The position numbers were made by a program, and so were the translations under genes. Positions 1 to 7,447 of a stretch of DNA of 64,000 bases are shown one piece after another (within the stretch, counting starts at the first letter, position 1; the number at the start of each line of letters is the position of its first letter). The DNA lies in the NCBI RefSeq assembly GCF_963678635.1, contig NC_087062.1:88077845-88141844 (forward strand), given 5' to 3'. A model generated the notes under the pieces. It was not told where the DNA came from. It searched no databases and was given only the letters and a program-made list of their open reading frames with translations. The DNA comes from Symsagittifera roscoffensis. Taxonomy: Eukaryota; Xenacoelomorpha; Acoela; Convolutidae.

Positions 1-806
1 GCTCAGGACGTCCTTCCTGGTGGGTTAGGCCAGGAGTGGGAGTATGATTGCATGCGGTTTTTGTGAGAGGTCCTGTTATGTGACAACGTTTTATGTTGGG
101 TTTGTTGTGGTTTTTCTTATGTTTTGTTGGTTGTGTCCTTTTTTCAAAAATCAAATTGTTTGTGGTATGGGTTTGTCTTTCGACTTTTTTGTGTTTTATT
201 ATTTCTTTCTAAGACTTTGTAATAGTCTTCAAAAGAATAAATTATCCAGTTTTAAACTGGGTTAATCCGGTTTGGGTACCGTTGGTTTCCTTTTCTTAGT
301 CATGCTGTTATTCTATGATTTGTGGTATTTAGTAAGCTGCGTTGGTTAGTTTTGTTTAGTATATGATTCCTTTCCAACCGGGTTAAAGGAAAGTTTGAAA
401 CATGTTATTGTATATTAGAGTTGTTGAGTGTGAAAACTTGAAACTGAAATTCATTATTTTAAACAATTCTTCGTGGGCGAGCTGTGCGAGTGTGGATAGA
501 ATTTCTGTGCGAATGAATGAAAATATCAAAAGGTTAGTACTGCAATTGCATTTTATTAATTTACTACATAGAATTTAGAAATTTACTGCTAGTTATGGGG
601 GAATGTTAAGATACAAATTTTCATCATATGTAGATTTTACTGCTTTTGGGGGGAAATTTTATAAATTAATTTACTGCATTGGTATTACATTTATTTAATT
701 GTTGGTGCAAAAATTTAATAGGGTCTTAAACAGTTTTGAAGAAGTTTGCTATTTTTTATTTTTCTTTTGTGAATTTTTCAGATGATCTAGGATGAAGGCT
801 AAAAAT
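1..806 (-). other. 3' untranslated part of copy 1
   Basis: No convincing protein on the sense (minus) strand. The plus-strand 73-aa frame at 44-265 also exists in copy 2 at 32488-32709 but is hydrophobic, antisense and probably fortuitous. Inverted repeats are visible, for example ccagttt/aaactgg near 248 and ctttcc/ggaaag near 370-390. Plus-strand splice-like signals at 533, 780-781 and 832 are described in the findings. Confidence 0.5.
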
Positions 807-884
807 CTAAAGAAAACATGAATAAAGAATGGTGAGTTTTTAATACTGTAATTAATTAGTAATATTTATTTAATTCATACTTAC
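807..884 (-). promoter_or_regulatory. Candidate 78-nt intron just after the 599-aa ORF stop
   Basis: Three bases after the stop codon (888-890) the minus strand reads CAG then GTAAGTAT, a near-ideal 5' splice site (GT at 883-884). A pyrimidine-rich TTTTCTTTAG acceptor ends at 807-808. Copy 2 keeps both signals (donor 33331-33332, acceptor 33253-33254) although the sequence between has diverged. Splicing here is inferred; an alternative acceptor TTAATTACAG lies nearer the donor in copy 1. Confidence 0.45.
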
Positions 885-887
885 CTG

Positions 888-2687
888 TTAGTCGTCGGGG
901 AAAAAACCGTGGGGGAAGATGTCGTGAATTAGTTCTGAAGTTGTTAGTAGTTTAGCTAAGATGCGGATGATATTTTTAGTTTGAAGCAGTGGCCAAAGCA
1001 ATTGAAGTGCCTTAATAGTGGTTAGTTCTTCAGTGCCTACTGCAAACTCATAAGGTGTGTTTTGGATTAAGTTATATAATTTGTGGTTAAATTTAGTGTT
1101 GTGGATGAATTCTAAAATTGGGATTTCTATAGGTTGTAGGAATTCGTGCGGGATAAGGAAGGGTCGGGATTCTTCGGCGTTGAAGGTCTTGGTGATGGGG
1201 CAGAAAATGTACATTTGGGTTATGGGGTCATAATTACGAAGAATACCATGGAGGTTAGTGTCTTTAATACAATATGTGAAATTTAGGAAAAATGGTGAAG
1301 TGTATTTTGAATTGATGAATTGGAAACGATGGTGTGGTTGTCTAGAGGGTGTGTGGAGGTCAAAGTGATTTTGGATGAAACGATAGTAACTGTATGTATG
1401 TGTTTGTTTAGTGCGCAACATAATATCGTGTGAGCAGTGTAAATCTCTTTCGTGTGGTGCAAGGAAATGAAAGGTTAGTGAAAATATTTGGAAGCGTTCT
1501 TTAAAACTTTCGTATGCTTGTGTGTCTGTTAGTGCTTCTGAAATAATGTGATCAAACTTGCGGTCGAAGATGTTTAGTGTAAATATATATGGTGTCTTGA
1601 TGAAAAATTTCTCGGTGATTTGTGGATTAGCGAAGCGATCGTCATCTAAGAATTGATCTTGGTTAGCTCTGATGATGTTGTGATCGTAGTATTCTAGCGT
1701 ATATTCATTAGCTCTAGGTGCAGTGTGTATTTTTAGTGATTTTTTATATCCAACGTAAGTAAACTGTCTAGCGGTTAGTGGTGTAGTTAGTCGATATAGC
1801 ATGTCTTTGTTTCGGTCTATATCGATGGAAGTGCTGGATAAAGGTAAGCAAAGAGGGTTAGTGAAATGATAGTATGAGGTCCAAGAGAGAGTGGGCATTA
1901 AAACGTATTCATCTACAAAGTTGCGTGTTTCGTTAGCGTCGTGAGGGGTGTTTAAGGTGTATTGTGGAAATGAGGGTAAAGTGATAGCTAAAAATTCTTT
2001 AGTGTTAGTATGCTGGGGGTGGTTGATGTATTCACGGGCTGTTCCTGGTTTTGCTGGGAAAGGATGGTTGGGGAATTTTCTTTTAAAAGTGCGGTAAGCT
2101 CTATTAGTGTTTAGTGAAGATATAGTGGATGTGGATGATGGTGTTAATGATTCAGTATAATTTGAAGAGGGTGTAGGGGGATTGGATGAATTTGTAGTGG
2201 AGGAGATTTGGTTTATGGTCGGGGTGTTAAGGTGGTAGGGTTGCTGTTGGAGGGTAATAAAATTATCTAGCTCTGGGGAGATTCGGGGGGTGTCTGGAGA
2301 ATGAGATGATTGGTCAGATTGGTATGAGGAGTAGGTTGGGGTAACTTGGGAAGCATAAGAGGGTGTCGGAGTGATTGGGTCAGGGTTATTTGACAATATG
2401 GGTTGAAAAGGAGGTTGAGAAAAATTAGAAGGGTTATGAAAATTATTGCATGGGGATGGTTCTGAGTCGGCAAATTCATCGGGGGTTTCAATATTCGGGT
2501 TATTTAGCTGTGAGATGGAGTATAAAACTGAAATATGTGAGTTAGTGTCGGAATTCATGCCTGATGTTACATTGCTAGATGGAAAATCGGGTGGCGGAAA
2601 AGCAAAAAGTGGTATGATTGGGATTGGGGAGGTAAGATTGGTTGGGTGGGAATTTGATCGGTGTAGTGATCCAAGTTGGCGGCTCAT
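888..2687 (-). CDS. 599-aa protein of unknown function, last ORF of the element
   Basis: I do not recognise this protein. Residues 1 to about 200 are rich in Ser, Pro, Thr and Asn and look disordered; residues from about 205 to 599 look folded, with many aromatic residues, and are the best conserved part in copy 2 (602 aa at 33336-35144). There is no clear signal peptide or membrane segment, which argues against a second glycoprotein. Its ATG overlaps the envelope-like stop in an ATGA (2684-2687), an arrangement repeated in all three copies in the window, so translation may be coupled or the ORF may be read from a spliced mRNA. Being kept open beside a decayed gag-pol suggests it is a real product, possibly structural or regulatory, but the role is open. 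Confidence 0.75.
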   Translation of the reverse strand: MSRQLGSLHRSNSHPTNLTSPIPIIPLFAFPPPDFPSSNVTSGMNSDTNSHISVLYSISQLNNPNIETPDEFADSEPSPCNNFHNPSNFSQPPFQPILSNNPDPITPTPSYASQVTPTYSSYQSDQSSHSPDTPRISPELDNFITLQQQPYHLNTPTINQISSTTNSSNPPTPSSNYTESLTPSSTSTISSLNTNRAYRTFKRKFPNHPFPAKPGTAREYINHPQHTNTKEFLAITLPSFPQYTLNTPHDANETRNFVDEYVLMPTLSWTSYYHFTNPLCLPLSSTSIDIDRNKDMLYRLTTPLTARQFTYVGYKKSLKIHTAPRANEYTLEYYDHNIIRANQDQFLDDDRFANPQITEKFFIKTPYIFTLNIFDRKFDHIISEALTDTQAYESFKERFQIFSLTFHFLAPHERDLHCSHDIMLRTKQTHTYSYYRFIQNHFDLHTPSRQPHHRFQFINSKYTSPFFLNFTYCIKDTNLHGILRNYDPITQMYIFCPITKTFNAEESRPFLIPHEFLQPIEIPILEFIHNTKFNHKLYNLIQNTPYEFAVGTEELTTIKALQLLWPLLQTKNIIRILAKLLTTSELIHDIFPHGFFPDD

Positions 2688-5302
2688 CGTGGGCTAAAAA
2701 AATGATTATTTTGAGACTGAAAAGCGGTGGTATGGGGTTGTTCAATAATTTGTTCATAAGTATTATCATCTTGTGACTGGTGTGTCATTATATGTTGGGC
2801 GGGACTTTGTGATGTATTGAGTCGAAAATTTGGATTATGTGTGATTGCTAAATTTCGGAAATTTCGTGGGACTAGGGATAGTGGATGGTTATTTGGTAGG
2901 GGTGGTAATTGTGGTGCCGTTGGCTGTGTGTCGACATTGTTATGTTCTTCGTCGTATGTATTTTGTCGTGTTGTTATTTTTGTGTTATATTCTTTTATTT
3001 GTGCGTCTAAAAGAATTTTGTTTATAGATGTGGAAAAAATTCCAAAAAATCCTGCAAAGAGTATGCGTGCTACGCTTGCTTGTCTGTTTACTTGTGTGTG
3101 TATAGCACATGTGTTGTAGATTCCTTTTAAGAGTGAGAAAAGAAATCCAATAAAGTTAAACATTGCGTATAAAATAGTCAATTTTTCTAAGATGTAGTAG
3201 GGCCATCCTAGAAAATCTAGGATCTCATTTTTGAGTGTAACAAAGCTAAAAATGTTAATTGGTGATATATCTTGGGGACGGTATTTTTCGCCGTTTAGAT
3301 ATATATAATCTTTAATGTCTTTAAAATATCCGCTATAGTCTTGGGTGTAGATATCGGCAAATCCTGCGGTTTCTGCAAGTTTGCGTAAATTTTGGTCTAT
3401 TGATTGTCTTTGTATAGTGTCCATTTGTGTTAATAATTCCTGGAATTGTTGTGTTCTAATGTGATGTTGAATATCTGATTTTGAGTATATTCCTATTGAT
3501 TGTAAGTCTATATTTGGGTTTCGAGCGATAGCGCGAATGCTTTCTGGTGAAAATTTTTTGAGTGATTGCATTAATGTGGGATATGGAGTGAGAAGGTAAT
3601 ATTTATTTTCATCAGGGTTTAGTTGTACTACATTGTGGCTATTTTCTGATCCACATGGGACTGCGGTATCCCAGAAATAGGTTCTTCGTGAAAGTGTATC
3701 CACGAAATGTACTTTATTCTTATAAAAGATAGGGATTCTTTTATAACATCGTTTATCTTCAAAAACGTAGAGTGGTGATACTTTTTTGGTACAAGTATAA
3801 AACCATAAGATGTTTCCTTCGTAGTCTAAAAAATTTGATCTATTTCCTGATAATAAGTATCCTGCATAGGGTATTTTTAATACTGCTAGTGCAAGTGATT
3901 GTAATATTTGTGTCCGTTCTAATTCGCATAGTTGGTGTAGTGTTTCTAATTCGGAGAGTGACATTTCTTGAAAAATGCGGCTAATTGTATAGTCTAGTTT
4001 CATATCTAAATGAATATCATAATGGATATTACCGAAATATGTAGTATTCATTAGTGACAATTCTTGTAAGCGTGTGCTTCTGGTGTCATAAGGTTTTAGA
4101 TGTCCACCAGGTTGTCCGTTGCTTTTTTCAAAATTAACTGGTATATAGGATGTTCCTTCGTTTAGAGGATGACCTGTGGCATATGGGTCGATTTTTACTT
4201 TTCCAGTGGTCATGTCGAATCCTTTTTCGTATTCAACTAATATTTCAGAGTATTGTGTTCTGTGAAGTGGATTCCTGTATTTACATGCAAGTTCTGTTTC
4301 TTGATATATTTGAAAACGTGTCAATTTATTTTCTATATTGTCTATGTTTCTAAAATCGGAACTTAGTTTGCGTGATGGATGGACTTGTTCATATGGAATT
4401 GATTGTATAAAATATTTTTCGTGAAATTTTATCATACGAGCGTGTATTTTTGCTACTTGAAATGTTGTACATGTATCTTCGGGGAACCAAACAATTGTTG
4501 CTTGTGTTCTTGTTGTAGGGTCGCAATATCCTTGATCATTTTTACAAGGTAGTCGGATTCCTTGATAGATCATTGTATTATCAGATAAATCTCGTGTGAG
4601 TTGTATTTTTTCGAGTTGTATTTTCCAATCGAAAAACATTATTTCTTGGTATCCTTTATTTTTCGTGTCTGCTTTGCAGTTTGATGGGTTATTTATACCA
4701 ATGTGTGGTATCCAATGTTTATCATGTAGGTCATAGGTTAATCGTCCGTGTGCGCCGTTATACGGGTATTTTTCGTCTAGTTTTATATGTCCTTGGTGTC
4801 TTTCAAGTTGTGATTGGTGTACAGAGTCTGAAAAAACTTGAAAATTAACTAATTTTCTTTGGGAGTTTTTATTTTGTGTGATGTTTAGTCTAAGTAATTC
4901 ATTTTTACAATCGTCGGGATTGAGATGTAAAAGACGTTCTATATTACTTTGATAGAATGATTCATGGTCAAGTCGGTTTTTGTTTCCGTTCGAGACTTGT
5001 GAACAATGTACTTTCTTTTCGGAAAATGTCGCTGTGAATTTATAACCTGTAACTGTTGTTGCTCGGGCTTTGGAATAGAGTGTTGCTATTATATCTGTGG
5101 TTTCTATAGCTTGTGGTTCTGTTTCACATTGTGATACTTGATTTATTGCATATTTGTGTAGTGTTTTTTGTTCATTTTCTTCGCAATCGTAATGTGTTAC
5201 TAATAAATCTTGTGGTCCTGTACGAGGGGAAGGGTTTATGTTTTGATTTGAGGTTACTAGAAAAGGGAGTTGGAGAAAAATTAATAATTTTAGAATATAC
5301 AT
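2684..5302 (-). CDS. env: Envelope-like membrane glycoprotein, 872 aa (intact)
   Basis: Residues 1-18 form a hydrophobic signal peptide (MYILKLLIFLQLPFL...). A long ectodomain follows, with many Cys (notably a cluster around residues 250-280) and several N-x-S/T sites. Two strongly hydrophobic segments lie at about 695-728 and 742-764, then a tail of about 110 residues with a proline-rich stretch and tyrosines. Signal peptide, Cys-rich ectodomain, C-terminal membrane anchor and position after pol are the usual marks of an Env acquired by an LTR element, acting at the cell membrane or on particles. I cannot assign it to a known fusion-protein class by eye. The ATG overlaps the end of the upstream ORF by 11 nt and its stop overlaps the next ATG. 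The copy 2 homologue is frameshifted. Confidence 0.72.
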   Translation of the reverse strand: MYILKLLIFLQLPFLVTSNQNINPSPRTGPQDLLVTHYDCEENEQKTLHKYAINQVSQCETEPQAIETTDIIATLYSKARATTVTGYKFTATFSEKKVHCSQVSNGNKNRLDHESFYQSNIERLLHLNPDDCKNELLRLNITQNKNSQRKLVNFQVFSDSVHQSQLERHQGHIKLDEKYPYNGAHGRLTYDLHDKHWIPHIGINNPSNCKADTKNKGYQEIMFFDWKIQLEKIQLTRDLSDNTMIYQGIRLPCKNDQGYCDPTTRTQATIVWFPEDTCTTFQVAKIHARMIKFHEKYFIQSIPYEQVHPSRKLSSDFRNIDNIENKLTRFQIYQETELACKYRNPLHRTQYSEILVEYEKGFDMTTGKVKIDPYATGHPLNEGTSYIPVNFEKSNGQPGGHLKPYDTRSTRLQELSLMNTTYFGNIHYDIHLDMKLDYTISRIFQEMSLSELETLHQLCELERTQILQSLALAVLKIPYAGYLLSGNRSNFLDYEGNILWFYTCTKKVSPLYVFEDKRCYKRIPIFYKNKVHFVDTLSRRTYFWDTAVPCGSENSHNVVQLNPDENKYYLLTPYPTLMQSLKKFSPESIRAIARNPNIDLQSIGIYSKSDIQHHIRTQQFQELLTQMDTIQRQSIDQNLRKLAETAGFADIYTQDYSGYFKDIKDYIYLNGEKYRPQDISPINIFSFVTLKNEILDFLGWPYYILEKLTILYAMFNFIGFLFSLLKGIYNTCAIHTQVNRQASVARILFAGFFGIFSTSINKILLDAQIKEYNTKITTRQNTYDEEHNNVDTQPTAPQLPPLPNNHPLSLVPRNFRNLAITHNPNFRLNTSQSPAQHIMTHQSQDDNTYEQIIEQPHTTAFQSQNNHFFSPR

Positions 5303-6426
5303 GTGTATGATAATCCTGAGTATGGATTATAAAATGTAATGTAACCAATTGTGTTTTTGGTGTATCTGTCGTATTTATATATTACTTCAGTAGTAATAAA
5401 CGGTGGTGGTAGTGATTGAGCTGTTATGTTAGGTGGATTTAATGGGTATGGATGTTGGGTAATGTTATTTAACTTAACTGTGATTTCAAACTTTAATTGT
5501 AAACTGTTTTGTTGGAGTATTTGAATATTGTGATCACGGATATCGTTATGAATATCTTGGCGATATTGTAATCTATTAAGTGCCCAGTTATGAAGGCGGT
5601 TACTTTCTTGATGTTGTCCAAATAATGGTGGAGGTGCTGTGAATGTATTCCAGTCTAATCTTAAAGGAATATTTATTGATGATTGTTCTCGATATCTGGC
5701 GTCGAGATTATTTGGAAAATTTAAGTTAAAGGGTAGTGGTGAAAATTGGCTTATTGATGGTGTTGATGGTAGTGATAATGTTTCTGGTAGTGGTGAGGAT
5801 GTTGTTGTATCCGTAGAAATATCTATGGGGTCATTGACTAAATTTGGTTCACCTTGTGTAAATGAATGTGTAGTCCAATATGGCAGTCGTGATGTTAGGT
5901 TTGGGGGGTTAAAAGGATTTTCTCGTACTTGTTCAGATGTTGGTGTTGAACCTAAGTAGTCTGAAGGTAGACTTGAAGTGCTTCGTTGTGAAAAAAGTGT
6001 AGGAGTTTCTGGTGTGATACCAGTGGTGTTTTCTGGAGTGGTTTGTGATGGGGATTGAGGTATATCAAAATGAACTCGGGGAGTTTGAAAATTTCTATTT
6101 CGTCGAGGATGTATAATTTGTCTATTTATTTCTGTTGTGTTTTGGTTTTGACTAAGGTTTCGTATTCTACTTAGTTCTTGTGGTAGTGTTGGGTAAAGAT
6201 TGTATGTTGGTTCACTTAGGGATGCTTGTCGTTGAACTGGTTCTAGTGGTTCAGATAAACGAGCGTGCCGTTCTTCAAAAGTGTATGGATTGTCTTGAAA
6301 AGAAATTCGTGTAGATGTTTGAGGATTTTGAGTAGTTGAAGGTGGTGTTGGATTATCTTGGGATGATGTCGGTGAAGACTGATTCTGTGACTGTTGGGTA
6401 GCAATTTTTGATGGATTTTTGAATTT
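5290..6426 (-). CDS. Open frame of 378 codons without any Met; exon-like ORF before env
   Basis: The minus strand is open from just after a TAA at 6427-6429 to the stop at 5290-5292, yet contains no ATG in frame, so start-based ORF callers miss it. The product begins around ...KIATQQSQNQSSPTSS; about 230 residues are rich in Pro, Ser, Thr and Gln, then a C-terminal part of about 150 residues looks folded (motif LRLDWNTF, then a helical stretch rich in Gln and Arg). Copy 2 keeps the frame open for 376 codons (37746-38876), with mostly synonymous-looking changes. No initiator suggests use as a 3' exon, possibly after the conserved GCTACCCAACAG near 6391, or non-AUG start. It ends 11 nt inside the env ORF. 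Function unknown. Confidence 0.7.
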   Translation of the reverse strand, partial: KFKNPSKIATQQSQNQSSPTSSQDNPTPPSTTQNPQTSTRISFQDNPYTFEERHARLSEPLEPVQRQASLSEPTYNLYPTLPQELSRIRNLSQNQNTTEINRQIIHPRRNRNFQTPRVHFDIPQSPSQTTPENTTGITPETPTLFSQRSTSSLPSDYLGSTPTSEQVRENPFNPPNLTSRLPYWTTHSFTQGEPNLVNDPIDISTDTTTSSPLPETLSLPSTPSISQFSPLPFNLNFPNNLDARYREQSSINIPLRLDWNTFTAPPPLFGQHQESNRLHNWALNRLQYRQDIHNDIRDHNIQILQQNSLQLKFEITVKLNNITQHPYPLNPPNITAQSLPPPFITTEVIYKYDRYTKNTIGYITFYNPYSGLSYTCIF

Positions 6427-6431
6427 TTACT

Positions 6432-6620
6432 TTAGTGGGAAGGTTTATGTTTATTATAATATTCTTCCAAAAAAATAATTAGAAAAATTGTTGCTAGGGC
6501 AAATGTGATGATTGCTTTCTTTATACATTTACATATTGTCAAAATGAGGGATGATAAAAATGTTATGAAAATTACAAACAATAAAAAAATATCAGTTCTA
6601 CTGAAAATTGTTCGTATCAT
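6432..6620 (-). CDS. 62-aa hydrophobic single-pass membrane peptide
   Basis: A short ORF with a central hydrophobic stretch (FLLFVIFITFLSSLIL) and a second one near the C terminus, flanked by basic residues, so it could span a membrane once or twice. Copy 2 encodes nearly the same peptide (38886-39074). Its ATG overlaps the stop of the preceding 76-aa frame as ATGA (6617-6620). Such a peptide could be a viroporin-like or accessory factor, but size and hydrophobicity are the only evidence. Confidence 0.5.
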   Translation of the reverse strand: MIRTIFSRTDIFLLFVIFITFLSSLILTICKCIKKAIITFALATIFLIIFLEEYYNKHKPSH

Positions 6621-6848
6621 TTAGACAAGTTGTTAAAATCGTACCTGTGGATATATTCAAGGGTTTTGGAAAGTTGGAGGAATAGTTCGAGTATAGTGTA
6701 GAAAATTAAAAAAATGTTACAAAAAATGATTAGGATTATTAGAAAAGATTCAAGTATATCAAAAAGAAATATTATAAAGGCTTCAAGTATTGAAAAAAAA
6801 ATGTTTAAAATTTATAAGTATTTGAGCAACTGTTTGAGAGAAGAGCAT
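6617..6848 (-). pseudogene. Frameshifted homologue of the 76-aa hydrophobic ORF
   Basis: Aligns with the intact 76-aa ORF of copy 2 (39071-39301). In copy 1 an extra T in a sense-strand T run (plus-strand A run around 6797-6806) shifts the frame and creates an early stop. The start codon (6846-6848), the C-terminal part and the ATGA junction with the next ORF are retained. Homopolymer length could also be an assembly error. Confidence 0.5.
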
Positions 6849-7447
6849 TTAAGAAATAATCTCTTGGTCGAATATTTTTTGCTGTTTGAGGCGATTTTCT
6901 AGTGTGGTCGAATTATTTATTAGTTTTTTGACAAGTGGGTTGAGTTTTGTAAAAATTTGTTGGGGGCAATTTTTATGGTGACTGGGAGGTCGTCTTTTTC
7001 TTTATTTTTGTTTGTCAAATGATCCGGGGATGGTAAGATTTTTATACTTTAGGCTAATTAAAATCTTCATTTTGTTACTTTAGGCTAAGTTATCAAATTT
7101 GTTTTGGGGGTATTCGTGGTCTGAGTTGGGGAAATATTGTTGATCTTTGGGTTATTAGATAAGGGAGGGGTACGGTATTATGGTGATATTTATTTTAGTT
7201 GTCAAGTTGGAGTGGTTTGCTTATTTTTGACCTGGAGGTTGTAAAGTTATAGTTAGAGATGTGCCTGGAGTTCTAGATTATTCGTCTAATTGATCTTAGT
7301 TTGAGTTAGAGAAAGTGGCGGATTGGATGAATCCTATTGGTCTATTTTGAACTAGAATTATTGCGTACTTGTGAGCATGTTATTTTGAAAAAATGAAATG
7401 AAAAATGTTACGGAGGTTTCAAGATTGTGAAGTATAAAATCTTAAAA
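6849..7447 (-). other. Spacer between pol and the small hydrophobic ORFs
   Basis: About 600 bases with no convincing frame, moderately conserved in copy 2 (39302-39873). A plus-strand motif tactttaggctaa occurs twice, about 30 bases apart (near 7049 and 7077), and also twice in copy 2. This is where a spliced subgenomic mRNA for the downstream ORFs might have its acceptor. Confidence 0.4.

Noticed and set aside
44..265. 73-aa plus-strand ORF, also at 32488-32709
   Set aside because: Antisense to the element and composed of hydrophobic, low-complexity residues from a T/G-rich strand; it looks like a shadow of composition.
2684..5302. Assignment of the envelope-like protein to a specific virus family
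   Set aside because: Signal peptide, Cys pattern and anchors are visible, but no diagnostic motif could be established by eye.
6410..6440. A frameshift from the 62-aa ORF into the Met-less ORF
   Set aside because: The downstream frame is closed by TAA at 6427-6429 beyond the 62-aa stop, so the two frames do not overlap.
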